DNA of 21,752 nt from Bordetella parapertussis (GCA_945878065.1 CAMDXA010000033.1:1-21752), one strand, 5' to 3'. Shown: positions 1-8,204, numbered from the stretch's first letter. The notes: generated from the sequence alone by a model not told the origin. Program-made: numbers and translations.

Positions 1-1778
1 TAGGTCGAGAACTTGTAGCCGCGGCGGTACTCGAACTTGTCAACTGCTTTCATCAAACCGATGTTGCCTTCCTGGATCAAGTCCAGGAACTGCAGGCCGC
101 GATTGGTGTACTTTTTGGCGATCGAGATCACCAGGCGCAAGTTGGCCTCGATCATTTCTTTCTTGGCATCACGCGAGTTGGTCTCGCCCTCGTTCATGCG
201 CTTGTTGATGTCTTTGAGGTGACCCAAAGGCACCACCACGCGCGACTGCAACTCGGCCAGCTTGGTTTGCAGCTCCTGGATAGGCGGCACGTTACGGGCC
301 ATCACCACGGACCAGGGCTTGTTAGCAGCGACTTGTTTCTCGACCCATTTCAGGTTGAGCAGGTTGGGCGGGAAATCCTTGATGAAGGTTTCCTGCGGCA
401 TGCCGCACTTGTCTACGATGATGCGGCGCAGCTCGCGCTCTTTCTTGCGAACGTCAAGCACCTGACCGCGCAACAGATCGCACAGCTTCTCAATGGTCTT
501 GGCGGTAAAGCGAACAGTCATCAGCTCGTCGCTGAGCATTTTTTGCGACTTCAGGTAAGTCGGTGAGCCGTAACCTTCTTTGTCATAAGTCTTGTGGACT
601 TTTTCAAAGTACAGAGCGATCTTGTCGAAGCGGCTCAGGGCTTCTTTCTTGAGCTCTTCCAGCTTTTTGGTCAGCGCCTTGGAGCCACCTTTGCCGTCAT
701 CGTCGTCTTCCTCATCGAACTCATCAAAGTCCTCTTCGGCCACATAGTCATCGGCCTCGTTAGGGTTGGAAAAACCGTCGACCACGGTGGAAATGACGAT
801 CTTGCCTTCACGGATTTCAGCGGCCAGGCGCAGGATTTCGGCAATCGTGGCCGGGCTTTCAGAGATGGCTTCCATCATGCGCATGAGGCCGCCCTCGATG
901 CGCTTGGCAATTTCGATCTCACCTTCACGCGTCAAGAGCTCGACTGTGCCCATTTCACGCATGTACATGCGCACCGGGTCGGTGGTGCGACCGAATTCAC
1001 TGTCCACGGTGGACAAAGCGGCCTCGGCTTCTTCTTCAGCCTCTTCTTCACTGGCAACTGTTGGGCCAGTGTTGTTGATGATCAGCATTTCCGCGTCGGG
1101 TGTTTGCTCGAACACCGCCACACCCATGTCGTTCAACATGGTGATCACCACTTCCAAGGTTTCGGCATCAACCAGCTTGTCGGGCAAGTGGTCAGAGATT
1201 TCGCCGTGCGTTAAATAGCCTCGGGTCTTACCTAGCTTGATCAGGGTTTTCAGGCGGGAGCGGCGTTTAGCAAGGTCTTCTTCGGACAGCACGGCTTCGT
1301 CCAAGCCAAATTCTTTCATCAAGGCGCGTTCTTTGGCCTTGCTGATTTTCATGCGCAGCGGTTTGACTTTTTCTCCGCTGGCGGCGGTTTCTTCGGCGAA
1401 TTCGGCTTCGAGGTCGACGATGTCATCATCTTCTAAAACTTTTTTGGCAGTGGCTTTTCCTTTGGCAGCTTTTGTGTCAACAGCTTTGGATGGCTTGGCG
1501 CGCTCTGCGGAGGTCTTTGCTGTTGGTTTGCTGGCGGCTTTTGCGGCGGGCTTGGTGGCTGCTTTGACAGGTGTTTTCGCAACGGGTTTGGCTGGGGCTT
1601 TGGCGACAGGCTTAGCGGGTGTTTTTGCGACAGCCTTGGCGGGTGTTTTGGTGGCAGGTTTGGTTATTGTTTTAGGCGCAGGTTTGGCAGAGGCTTTGGT
1701 CACGGTTTTGGTCACTGGTTTGGTTGCAGCTTTGGCAGCAGGTTTGGAAACAGCTTTGGCGGGTTTCTTGGAAGGCAT
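1..1778 (-). CDS. rpoD: RNA polymerase primary sigma factor RpoD (sigma70), C-terminus cut by window edge
   Basis: Housekeeping sigma factor that directs RNA polymerase to -35/-10 promoters. The reading frame stays open from ATG 1778 to the left edge, giving 592 residues. Residues 1-112 are Lys/Ala/Pro/Thr-rich low complexity. Region 1.1 follows (about 135-225, [18 protein letters not shown]). Region 1.2 lies about 263-300 ([13 protein letters not shown]). The non-conserved region contains acidic runs near 243-254 and 346-361. Region 2 starts about 535 ([20 protein letters not shown]) and continues through [19 protein letters not shown] to YKFST at 588-592, where the window ends. Regions 2.4 (part), 3 and 4 are missing only because of the edge. 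The start is set by AAGGA 6-7 nt upstream and an in-frame TGA just before it. It lies 186 nt downstream of dnaG on the same strand, the classic dnaG-rpoD order. The N-terminus is much longer than in E. coli, a style seen in Burkholderiales. Confidence 0.97.
   Translation of the reverse strand, partial: MPSKKPAKAVSKPAAKAATKPVTKTVTKASAKPAPKTITKPATKTPAKAVAKTPAKPVAKAPAKPVAKTPVKAATKPAAKAASKPTAKTSAERAKPSKAVDTKAAKGKATAKKVLEDDDIVDLEAEFAEETAASGEKVKPLRMKISKAKERALMKEFGLDEAVLSEEDLAKRRSRLKTLIKLGKTRGYLTHGEISDHLPDKLVDAETLEVVITMLNDMGVAVFEQTPDAEMLIINNTGPTVASEEEAEEEAEAALSTVDSEFGRTTDPVRMYMREMGTVELLTREGEIEIAKRIEGGLMRMMEAISESPATIAEILRLAAEIREGKIVISTVVDGFSNPNEADDYVAEEDFDEFDEEDDDDGKGGSKALTKKLEELKKEALSRFDKIALYFEKVHKTYDKEGYGSPTYLKSQKMLSDELMTVRFTAKTIEKLCDLLRGQVLDVRKKERELRRIIVDKCGMPQETFIKDFPPNLLNLKWVEKQVAANKPWSVVMARNVPPIQELQTKLAELQSRVVVPLGHLKDINKRMNEGETNSRDAKKEMIEANLRLVISIAKKYTNRGLQFLDLIQEGNIGLMKAVDKFEYRRGYKFST
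1443..1775 (-). repeat. Imperfect tandem repeat coding the Lys/Ala/Pro-rich N-terminus of RpoD
   Basis: RpoD residues 2-112 are built almost only from Lys, Ala, Pro, Thr and Val, in recurring units such as [18 protein letters not shown] (about residues 51-68). The DNA shows the same thing as degenerate repeats of about 15-30 nt (plus-strand words like ggcttagcgggtgttttt). The composition resembles histone-H1-like or AlgP-like tails and should be disordered and strongly positive. The repeat is part of the rpoD gene, not a separate element. Confidence 0.85.
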
Positions 1779-1964
1779 GTCAATCCTTATTCAAAAAAAT
1801 ATCACACGCCCGTTGAGCCGAGCGTCATGCTTATCGAGGAGGGCAAACAAGCTGTGAGGGCGAACATTTGGAGTGCAATCCTTGCGGAGTTGGGCGGGTC
1901 GTGCGCTTAATGTCACGGTTGGCCGGGCCCGGAGGTGTTGCTGTCGCGCTTGTAAGAGGGTGGA
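1779..1964. other. dnaG-rpoD intergenic region
   Basis: This 186-nt gap between the dnaG stop and the rpoD start holds the rpoD ribosome binding site (AAGGA on the minus strand). It has a 10-bp perfect palindrome CCGGGCCCGG at 1923-1932, but no T tract follows, so it is not a convincing terminator. I could not find a promoter with both a good -35 and a good -10 in the right spacing. An internal rpoD promoter is expected from other bacteria, but here it stays unproven. Confidence 0.5.
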
Positions 1965-3794
1965 TTATACCAGAGGTACTTTTTTCAGATCCGCCAAGCG
2001 AGCGTTAAGTTGCTTGATGCTGGCATAGGCATGAGGGTCTGTGGCCATGCGACGTGTCAGTTCATCGATTTGGCTTGCCAAATAAGCTTTTTCCAACTCC
2101 AGCATGATGCTTTGCAATTCGCTCTCGTCGTTATCCATTTCTAGCGGCGTGTTGTCAATCAGTTGGACCAACAATGACTCGTCTTCGTGTCCTCGCAGTC
2201 CTTCGCGCAGTGCAGCCAAGGGTTGCACGCCATGTTCATGCCACTGCTGGTCGAGCCAACTGAACAAACGGCCGTGCGGGGGGGGCAAATCCATGAGCAG
2301 GTGTTGCAACGCAGAAGCAAGCGCCGCCCACTGCGGCATTTCCGTAAACAGAATTTGCAAGGCACGGTCTTGTCGGCTGGGAATTTTTCTTCGCAATGAA
2401 ATACCGCGTGCCACTGGGCTGGCGGCTGTGGTCCCCCAAGTCTTGTCAGACTTCATCGGTGTGCGGCGACGCTCGCTCACGGCAGCGGAAGCACCTTGCC
2501 AGAGTCGAAGCAACTCGCGCTCACCGATGCCGACCAACTCGGCAAATTCACCCAGCAGCTGTGTTTTCAAGACACCCTCGGGCAAGGCCGACCACAAGGG
2601 TTTGGCTTGCGAGGCGAGCATGGCGCGACCTTCCGCGGTGTCCACATCGCAGCCCTCGCGTGAGACTTCCACCATGAATCGGCTCAGCGGGGTGGCATCT
2701 GACACCATGCGTGCAAAGGCTTCTTTGCCGTGTTCGCGGATGAAACTGTCGGGATCATGTTCAGCAGGTAAGAATAAAAATTTCACGTTGCGCACATCGC
2801 TGGCGTAGGGCAGTGCGCCGTCTAATGCTTTGCGTGCGGCACGACGCCCGGCCGCATCGCCGTCAAAGCTAAACACCACGGCATCGGTGAATCGAAATAA
2901 CTTTTGTACATGCTCTGTGGTGCAGGAAGTCCCCAAGGTGGCAACCGCGTTAGCAAAGCCCAGTTGCGCAAGTGCCACCACATCCATATAGCCTTCGGTG
3001 ACAAGCACATATCCGGCGTCTCGCAGTGCATGTCTGGCTTCAAACAAACCATACAACTCGCGCCCTTTGCTGAAGACAGGCGTCTCTGGTGAATTCAGGT
3101 ATTTGGGGGTTCCCTCACCAATGATGCGGCCGCCAAAACCTATGCATTCCCCTTTGACATTGCGAATGGGAAACATGATCCGGTCGCGAAACCGGTCATA
3201 GCGTTTTTCTTCTCCGTCTTCAGCAACTGAATGGATCACCAGGCCGGATTCCACCAGCAACGGATCTTGGTAGTCGGCAAACACGCTTGCCAAACTGCGC
3301 CAACCGTCCGGGGCATACCCCAGTCCGAAATCTTTGGCAATCTCACCGGTCAACCCGCGACCTTTTAAATAGTCCACCGCTTTGGGGCTGGTTTTGAGTT
3401 GTTTGCGATAGGCGTCTGCGGCTTTTTCCAGCACATCATTGAGCGTGGCTTGGTGCTGGCGTTGTTGTGCTGCACGTTGACGCTGCATGGGGTCGGTGTC
3501 GTCTTCGGGAACTTGCAAACCATACGATTGCGCCAAGTCCTTGACCGCATCGACAAAACTCATGCCGGTGTGTTCCATCAAAAAACCGATGGCGTTGCCG
3601 TTTTTGCCGCAACCGAAGCAATGGAAAAATTGCTTGCTGGGGCTGACTGTGAACGAGGGGGATTTCTCTCCGTGAAAAGGGCACAAGCCCATGTAATTGG
3701 CGCCGCCTTTTTTCAGCTGCACATAGCGACCCACCACTTCCACCACATCAGCGCGTGCAACCAACTCTTGAATGAAAGACTGGGGAATGGCCAT
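1965..3794 (-). CDS. dnaG: DNA primase DnaG
   Basis: Synthesises the RNA primers for the replication fork and binds DnaB helicase through its C-terminus. It has 609 residues, close to the usual bacterial length. The N-terminal CHC2 zinc finger has ligands C38, H41, C59 and C62. The RNA-polymerase core contains the TOPRIM acidic residues E267 (VTEGYMDVVAL) and D311/D313 (SFDGDAAGRRAA). The C-terminal roughly 170 residues are the helical DnaB-binding part. I chose ATG 3794 because MAIPQSFIQEL matches the usual primase start. A longer GTG start at 3842 would overlap the upstream gene and adds no conserved sequence. The gene begins 4 nt after the gamma-glutamyltransferase stop without a strong Shine-Dalgarno, so translational coupling to that gene is likely. 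rpoD follows downstream. Confidence 0.97.
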   Translation of the reverse strand: MAIPQSFIQELVARADVVEVVGRYVQLKKGGANYMGLCPFHGEKSPSFTVSPSKQFFHCFGCGKNGNAIGFLMEHTGMSFVDAVKDLAQSYGLQVPEDDTDPMQRQRAAQQRQHQATLNDVLEKAADAYRKQLKTSPKAVDYLKGRGLTGEIAKDFGLGYAPDGWRSLASVFADYQDPLLVESGLVIHSVAEDGEEKRYDRFRDRIMFPIRNVKGECIGFGGRIIGEGTPKYLNSPETPVFSKGRELYGLFEARHALRDAGYVLVTEGYMDVVALAQLGFANAVATLGTSCTTEHVQKLFRFTDAVVFSFDGDAAGRRAARKALDGALPYASDVRNVKFLFLPAEHDPDSFIREHGKEAFARMVSDATPLSRFMVEVSREGCDVDTAEGRAMLASQAKPLWSALPEGVLKTQLLGEFAELVGIGERELLRLWQGASAAVSERRRTPMKSDKTWGTTAASPVARGISLRRKIPSRQDRALQILFTEMPQWAALASALQHLLMDLPPPHGRLFSWLDQQWHEHGVQPLAALREGLRGHEDESLLVQLIDNTPLEMDNDESELQSIMLELEKAYLASQIDELTRRMATDPHAYASIKQLNARLADLKKVPLV

Positions 3795-3798
3795 GGAT

Positions 3799-5655
3799 TC
3801 AGTCGCCGCTGACCCAGCCTTCACGGCGCGGATCTGCAGCACCTGACCAAGCTTGTGCGTCTCTTTGAAGGGCCTGCAAACCGCTGGGCATTTCTGTGCT
3901 CAATACGTCATGTCCTCTGGCACGCAGTCCCTCCATGGTGGCTGCATTGAACCGGTTTTTCTCCAGCAATAAGGGCCCGTTGGCGTTGACCACGCCACTG
4001 TGTGGTGCATTCACGGCTTGCTGCGCGTCTTTGCCGTTGTGCAACATGGCCCACAAACTTTGGCTGGTGAAATGAATGATCATGGCGCCGCCTGGGCTGC
4101 CCATGTTGATCAGCAAAGGCGCCGGCGTTGCGTCGGCTGCGCTGTCTGAAAACACCATCACTGGGTTCATGGAGGAGCGCGGCCGCTTGCCGGCTTGTAA
4201 ACGGTTGGCGATGGGCAGTCCCTGTGCATCGTGCGGTGTGAAACTGAAATCAGTGAGTTGGTTGTTCAGCAAAAATCCACCGCGCGGGCCGGGGCTGACC
4301 ATCATGCGTGCCCCAAAACCGCTCTCGATGGTGGTGGTCATGGACACTGCATGACCCAAGCCATCGATGATGCTGATATGGCTGGTGCCATGCTCCGTTT
4401 GGGCCGGCATGGGAGCGTACGAACTTTTGAACGACGCTGGCGAACCTGCCTCGGCTTTGGGCAAGCGTTGCGCGCCTATTTGCGATGCGCGTTGATGCAA
4501 GTAGGGGGCATTCAGCAGGCTGTCCCAACCAGAGCCAGGGGCTTGCACATACGAGGGGTCAGCGATATACATCGCCCTGTCGGCAAACGCCAGCCGAGCT
4601 GCTTCGTTGTACTGGTGTAGCCAATTCACACTGCCCATCTCTGGGTCAGATGAGGGGCGAGCGGCAAGCATGCCAAACATCTGCCCCATGGTGATCAGCC
4701 CGGAAGAGGGTGGGCCGACGCCACAAATTTTGACGGCTTGCACAGGGGTTGTTGCGGCATGAGAAAAACACAGGGCGTCACGAATGCGGGGCCGGTACTT
4801 TTGCATGTCGCCCATGGTCAACAGACCAGGGTTACTGGCATGCAGTTGCACTTTGTCGACGATGCGTTGTGCCAATGGGCCGGTGTAAAAAGCATCGGCA
4901 CCTTGTTTGGCCACCATGCGCAGCACTTTTGCCAAGCCCGGGTTGGTGAGCACATGGCCCACCGGGAGTGGCGTGCCATCCGGTTTGAAAAAATAGGCCA
5001 CGGCTTGCGGGTCTTTCAGCAAACTGGTTTCGGTTTTGAGCAATGCATGCAGTCTGGGGCTGATCGCAAATCCTTTGTCTGCCAATTCGATCGCGGGTTG
5101 GAACAAACTGGCCCACGGCAAGCGACCGTGTTGCTGGTGCGCAATGGCGAGCATGCGCAGGACGCCCGGCACGCCGACAGCGCGTCCACCACTCACCACG
5201 TCGTTAAAAGGCAAAGGCTTGCCATTGAGCATGAATAGGTCTTGCGGCGCAAGTACCGGTGCTGTTTCGCGGCCATCGAACACTTGCAATCGGCGGCCAT
5301 CGTGGTGCAGCAAAAACGCGCCGCCACCGATACCGCTGGATTGCGGTTCAACCAAAGTCAACACCATTTGCACAGCAATGGCAGCATCTACCGCAGACCC
5401 TCCGGCTTGCAAGATACGGTATCCGGCTTCGCTGGCCAACGGGTGCGCTGCAGCCACACCACGCTGTTTCAATGGCCAGCCGGGTTTGTCGGTCCAGCCA
5501 CTGGATGCTTCGGGTTGTGCAACGGCTGATGTTTGCGCCATCACCCAAGGTGTAAAGAGAAGCGGCGCAAACAAAGACAAGCCACCGCACACAACCCGCA
5601 GGCGCAGCCTTATGCCGAATCCAATCAGCGCAGAAATGCGACAGTTTGGCTGCAT
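3799..5655 (-). CDS. ggt: Gamma-glutamyltransferase (glutathione hydrolase), exported
   Basis: Ntn-hydrolase that cleaves the gamma-glutamyl bond of glutathione and transfers or hydrolyses the glutamyl group, normally in the periplasm. It is made as a precursor that self-cleaves before a threonine. It has 618 residues from ATG 5655. A hydrophobic segment at about 21-40 ending PWVMAQ looks like a signal peptide. The large-subunit substrate arginine lies in FDGRETAP (R129). The nucleophile and cleavage site is T424 in EHGTSHISI, with the small subunit from 424 to 618. The oxyanion loop GSPGG is at 519-523. A start at 5688 would overlap the SDR gene. ATG 5655 lies 4 nt after the SDR stop, and the next gene (dnaG) starts 4 nt after this stop. 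A physiological link to dnaG is not obvious. Confidence 0.93.
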   Translation of the reverse strand: MQPNCRISALIGFGIRLRLRVVCGGLSLFAPLLFTPWVMAQTSAVAQPEASSGWTDKPGWPLKQRGVAAAHPLASEAGYRILQAGGSAVDAAIAVQMVLTLVEPQSSGIGGGAFLLHHDGRRLQVFDGRETAPVLAPQDLFMLNGKPLPFNDVVSGGRAVGVPGVLRMLAIAHQQHGRLPWASLFQPAIELADKGFAISPRLHALLKTETSLLKDPQAVAYFFKPDGTPLPVGHVLTNPGLAKVLRMVAKQGADAFYTGPLAQRIVDKVQLHASNPGLLTMGDMQKYRPRIRDALCFSHAATTPVQAVKICGVGPPSSGLITMGQMFGMLAARPSSDPEMGSVNWLHQYNEAARLAFADRAMYIADPSYVQAPGSGWDSLLNAPYLHQRASQIGAQRLPKAEAGSPASFKSSYAPMPAQTEHGTSHISIIDGLGHAVSMTTTIESGFGARMMVSPGPRGGFLLNNQLTDFSFTPHDAQGLPIANRLQAGKRPRSSMNPVMVFSDSAADATPAPLLINMGSPGGAMIIHFTSQSLWAMLHNGKDAQQAVNAPHSGVVNANGPLLLEKNRFNAATMEGLRARGHDVLSTEMPSGLQALQRDAQAWSGAADPRREGWVSGD

Positions 5656-5659
5656 CGTT

Positions 5660-6418
5660 TTACTTGGGTGGCAGACGGATGGCGCCATCGAGGCGAATCA
5701 CCTCGCCGTTGAGCATGTCATTGTCAAGAATATGCATCACCAGTTTGGCGTAATCATGCGGCGTGCCAAGACGTGAAGGAAATGGCACACCGGCTGCCAA
5801 AGCGTCTTGCACATCCTTTGGCATGGAGAACATCATGGGTGTACCAAAAATACCTGGTGCAATGGTCATGTTGCGAATGCCCAGTTTGGACAAATCACGC
5901 GCGATAGGCAAGGTCATGCCCACAATACCGCCTTTGGAAGCAGAGTAAGCGGCTTGACCGATTTGACCGTCATAGGCCGCCACAGACGCGGTTGAAATCA
6001 GCACACCGCGTTCGCCGGTTTCTTCTGGGGTGTTGGTGCTCATGGCCTGTGCGGCCAAACGGATCATGTTGAAACTGCCGATCAGGTTGACGTTGATGGT
6101 GCGTTGAAAGCCGGCCAATACGTGGGGCCCCGATTTACCAACGGTGCGTTCTGCCGTGGCAATACCTGCGCAATTGATCAAGCCCGAGAGCTTGCCCAAG
6201 CTTTGGGCTTTGCTGACCACCGCCGCGGCTTGCTCTTCATTGGCCACATCGCAGTGCATGAACGCACCGCCCAGCTCAGCAGCGATGGCTTGGCCTTTTT
6301 CGTCTTGCATGTCAGCAATCACTACTTTGCCGCCGTGTTGCGCCAGTAAACGTGCGGTGCCTTCTCCCAAACCCGAGGCCCCGCCGGTCACGATAAATAC
6401 ATTGTTTGTAATTTGCAT
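5660..6418 (-). CDS. SDR-family dehydrogenase, 3-hydroxyacyl-CoA dehydrogenase type II-like
   Basis: Classical short-chain dehydrogenase of 252 residues. It has the nucleotide-binding TGGASGLG motif (11-18), D36 at the end of beta-2 (which favours NAD over NADP), the NCAG motif at 82-85, N111, catalytic S145, and the Y158-x3-K162 pair. The overall sequence ([14 protein letters not shown], and the C-terminal [10 protein letters not shown]) resembles the HSD10/type II 3-hydroxyacyl-CoA dehydrogenases used in fatty acid or branched-chain amino acid breakdown, but substrate cannot be told from sequence alone. A good GGAGA ribosome site lies about 8 nt before ATG 6418. It is the first gene of the minus-strand cluster leading to ggt, dnaG and rpoD, with a candidate promoter in the divergent gap to the patatin gene. 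Confidence 0.9.
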   Translation of the reverse strand: MQITNNVFIVTGGASGLGEGTARLLAQHGGKVVIADMQDEKGQAIAAELGGAFMHCDVANEEQAAAVVSKAQSLGKLSGLINCAGIATAERTVGKSGPHVLAGFQRTINVNLIGSFNMIRLAAQAMSTNTPEETGERGVLISTASVAAYDGQIGQAAYSASKGGIVGMTLPIARDLSKLGIRNMTIAPGIFGTPMMFSMPKDVQDALAAGVPFPSRLGTPHDYAKLVMHILDNDMLNGEVIRLDGAIRLPPK

Positions 6419-6467
6419 AAAAGTTTCTCCATGAAAAATCTGCTGCGAAAGCAGTGCTTAGCCGAAA

Positions 6468-6496
6468 GATTATGGCAGTGAAGTCCTGCCACAATC
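6468..6496. promoter_or_regulatory. Inverted repeat with back-to-back candidate extended -10 elements (SDR / patatin)
   Basis: The arms GATTATGGCAG (6468-6478) and CTGCCACAATC (6486-6496) form an 11-bp inverted repeat with one mismatch around a 7-nt centre. Each arm also reads as an outward extended -10: TGCCATAAT on the minus strand (6477-6469, toward the SDR gene) and TGCCACAAT on the plus strand (6487-6495, toward the lipoprotein gene). No convincing -35 boxes go with them. It may be a pair of divergent promoters, an operator, or both. Confidence 0.45.
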
Positions 6497-6522
6497 GAGC
6501 GCTTGACTTTGCCCACATCACC

Positions 6523-7425
6523 ATGACTTTTCTGCAAAAAATTATTTCCCCGGCTGTGTTGCTGTTGATGGTCGCTTGCGCGAGCGTGCCTCCACCGTCA
6601 CCGCCAGTGGCCCCCGCCCCAACCCCTGTGGTGGAAGCCCCGGTGGCGAAAAAAATCCCCAAGCTAGGCTTGGCCTTGGGTGGGGGTGCTGCGCGGGGTT
6701 TCGCCCACATTGGGGTGCTACAAGTGCTCGAGGAAGAGGGCATCAAGCCGACCTTGGTAGTTGGCACCTCGGCTGGCAGCGTGGTGGCGGCGTTTTATGC
6801 CAGCGGCAAAACCGCTTCGCAATTGCAATGGTTGGCCGACACCATGGACGAGTCCCAGTTCACCGATTGGGCCAACCCTTTTACCGGGCGCGGTATGTTG
6901 CGTGGCGAAGCCTTGGGTAAATACGTCAACAGCCAGCTCAACGGCATGAAAATCGAAGACATGAAGATGCCACTGGGCATCGTTGCCACCGATTTGCGCA
7001 CGGGCGATGGCATTTTGTTCCGCCGCGGCGATGTGGCCATGGCTGTGCGTGCTTCCAGCGCGGTGCCGTCGGTGTTTGAACCGGTGCGCATTGGCGGCAA
7101 GGATTATGTGGACGGCGGTTTGGTCTCTCCGGTTCCAGTTCGCTATGCCAAACAAATGGGTGCCGATGTGGTGCTGGCCGTTGACATCTCCAGCCGACCC
7201 GAAGACGCCAAAACCAGCGATCTGCTCAAGGTTTTGTTGCAAACGTTCAGCATCATGGGCAAAAGCATCAGCCAACTCGAATTGGCGCAGGCTGACGTGG
7301 TGGTAAGACCCGCATTGCCCGATGTGGGCAGTGCAGAGTTTTCCGCCCGTAAAAAAAGCATTGAGGCCGGACGTGCAGCCATGAAGCAAGCCTTGCCCCA
7401 ATTAAAAGCCTTGATGGCACCCTGA
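6523..7425 (+). CDS. Patatin-like phospholipase, lipoprotein
   Basis: Predicted serine lipid acyl hydrolase of the bacterial patatin/RssA type, anchored to a membrane as a lipoprotein. It has 300 residues. The signal peptide at 1-18 ends in lipobox LMVAC with lipidated C19. A proline-rich linker follows (about 22-41, including PPP at 23-25). The patatin domain starts near 45: glycine-rich oxyanion loop GLALGGGAARG (about 49-59), nucleophile S83 in GTSAG, and catalytic D197 in VDGG. I chose ATG 6523 because it gives a proper signal peptide directly. The upstream in-frame start at 6454 would place 23 unrelated residues before it and run through the inverted repeat at 6468-6496. No clear Shine-Dalgarno is visible. 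It stands alone, divergent from the SDR gene and convergent with the phasin gene. Confidence 0.92.
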   Translation: MTFLQKIISPAVLLLMVACASVPPPSPPVAPAPTPVVEAPVAKKIPKLGLALGGGAARGFAHIGVLQVLEEEGIKPTLVVGTSAGSVVAAFYASGKTASQLQWLADTMDESQFTDWANPFTGRGMLRGEALGKYVNSQLNGMKIEDMKMPLGIVATDLRTGDGILFRRGDVAMAVRASSAVPSVFEPVRIGGKDYVDGGLVSPVPVRYAKQMGADVVLAVDISSRPEDAKTSDLLKVLLQTFSIMGKSISQLELAQADVVVRPALPDVGSAEFSARKKSIEAGRAAMKQALPQLKALMAP

Positions 7426-7467
7426 GCAGATCCAGCGTTAGGTTGCCAGTCAACATAGGAGGCGCAT

Positions 7468-7497
7468 AAAAAAAGGCCCGCCTTGTGAGCGGGCCTT
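7468..7497 (-). terminator. Rho-independent terminator of the phasin gene
   Basis: A perfect 9-bp stem (AAGGCCCGC at 7473-7481 with GCGGGCCTT at 7489-7497) encloses a 7-nt loop. On the minus strand it is followed directly by a run of T (plus-strand A run 7468-7474). This is the geometry of a strong intrinsic terminator for the minus-strand phasin transcript, about 60 nt after its stop codon. The plus-strand side lacks a good T run, so it would serve the patatin gene only weakly. Confidence 0.9.
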
Positions 7498-7502
7498 GTA
7501 AA

Positions 7503-7534
7503 CGGATCCCTGAACCCGTGTTCCTGAGGATCCG
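7503..7534 (-). other. Second hairpin in the phasin 3' untranslated region
   Basis: CGGATCC (7503-7509) pairs perfectly with GGATCCG (7528-7534). Inside it, GAAC (7512-7515) can pair with GTTC (7520-7523) around a 4-nt loop. The element sits between the phasin stop codon (7557) and its terminator stem, and it has no T tract of its own. It could stabilise the 3' end of an abundant mRNA or be part of a 3'-derived small RNA. The role is inference. Confidence 0.6.
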
Positions 7535-7556
7535 AGGAGACAATATTGGGGGTTAA

Positions 7557-8099
7557 TTAACGCTTGCGTGCGGCAGGCTTGGAAGCCGTAGCAGTGGTAG
7601 TAGCCATGGCGTGCAAATTGGCTTCAGCAGCTTCGGTGGCTTGCTTGACCGCTTTTTGTACGCTTTCGATAGCGGTTTGGCTGGCAGACATGGCTGATTT
7701 CATCATCGCCACTGCGCTTTCAGAACCAGCCGGTGCGTTTTTGGAGACGGAATCCACCAAGCCGACCACTGAATTTTGGGCTTCAGCCGCTTTTTCTTCG
7801 AAAGCATGGCCAAATTCTTTGCTGGTGTTGGAAGCGATGTCATAGACGTGGCGGCTGAAGGCAACGGCTTTTTCGCTCAGGGGTTGCAAGTAACCGGCTT
7901 GCAGGGCCATCAATTCTTGAACATCTTTGACATTCATGAATGCGTGGGCTTGCGACTGGCTGTCGGCGATGGCGGCTTTGGCAGCGGCCATGTTCAGTTC
8001 CACCATTTTTTCCACGCCAGAAAAGGCTTTTTCGGTCAGGCCGAACAGGGTCTCTATGTTGGCTTTTTGGGCGGCGATCATTTGTTCTGCGGTCATCAT
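7557..8099 (-). CDS. Phasin family protein (PHA granule-associated)
   Basis: Small amphipathic helical protein that coats polyhydroxyalkanoate granules and controls their size and number. It has 180 residues. The N-terminal part ([18 protein letters not shown]) and the later [14 protein letters not shown] are typical of the phasin_2 family in Burkholderiales. The C-terminus (from about 150) is Ala/Thr/Lys-rich and ends in KPAARKR, a basic tail seen in many phasins. ATG 8099 is chosen because AAGGA lies 7 nt upstream. A second ATG follows immediately. The ORF extension to 8150 lacks family similarity. It is a single-gene transcription unit with promoter 8177-8204, terminator 7468-7497 and putative operators at 8154-8168 and 8213-8227. 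It may be called phaP, but paralogs are common, so no symbol is given. Confidence 0.93.
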   Translation of the reverse strand: MMTAEQMIAAQKANIETLFGLTEKAFSGVEKMVELNMAAAKAAIADSQSQAHAFMNVKDVQELMALQAGYLQPLSEKAVAFSRHVYDIASNTSKEFGHAFEEKAAEAQNSVVGLVDSVSKNAPAGSESAVAMMKSAMSASQTAIESVQKAVKQATEAAEANLHAMATTTATASKPAARKR

Positions 8100-8153
8100 G
8101 GCAATTTCCTTCGAGGTTGTTAAAAAGACTGACTCTGGACTGCTTTGCATGAA

Positions 8154-8168
8154 TGTTGCGGTGCAGCA
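8154..8168. promoter_or_regulatory. TGC-rich palindrome, candidate PhaR-type operator, downstream copy
   Basis: TGTTGC-GGT-GCAGCA, an imperfect palindrome. On the minus strand it reads TGCTGC-ACC-GCAACA. It lies 9 bp beyond the -10 of the phasin promoter, over the predicted transcription start and first transcribed bases. The same pattern occurs again at 8213-8227. It resembles the CTGC-N3/4-GCAG class of sites reported for PhaR, the regulator of PHA storage genes. No binding evidence is available here. Confidence 0.6.
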
Positions 8169-8176
8169 TGTTTTTA

Positions 8177-8204
8177 AGTATAGGGTTTATCCTAGGCATT
8201 TCAA
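8177..8204 (-). promoter_or_regulatory. Sigma70-type promoter of the phasin gene
   Basis: On the minus strand TTGAAA (8204-8199) is followed after 16 bp by TATACT (8182-8177). Both hexamers match the consensus in five of six positions or nearly so. Transcription would start near 8170, leaving a 5' leader of about 70 nt before ATG 8099. The element is bracketed by two TGC-rich palindromes, each 9 bp from it. Confidence 0.75.

Noticed and set aside
594..1214. 206-codon open frame on the plus strand over rpoD
   Set aside because: Antisense shadow of a confidently identified rpoD; no family resemblance.
1237..1857. 206-codon plus-strand frame rich in Ala, Gly, Leu and Val over the rpoD N-terminus
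   Set aside because: It is the reverse of the Lys/Ala/Pro repeat, which creates a membrane-like low-complexity frame by composition only.
1923..1932. Palindrome CCGGGCCCGG between dnaG and rpoD as a terminator
   Set aside because: Only a 10-bp palindrome without loop room or a following T tract on either strand.
4738..5238. 166-codon plus-strand frame inside ggt
   Set aside because: Antisense shadow with no recognisable domain, no conserved neighbours and no ribosome site.
6454..6522. Longer N-terminus for the patatin lipoprotein
   Set aside because: It would bury the lipoprotein signal peptide behind 23 unrelated residues and run through the divergent promoter repeat.
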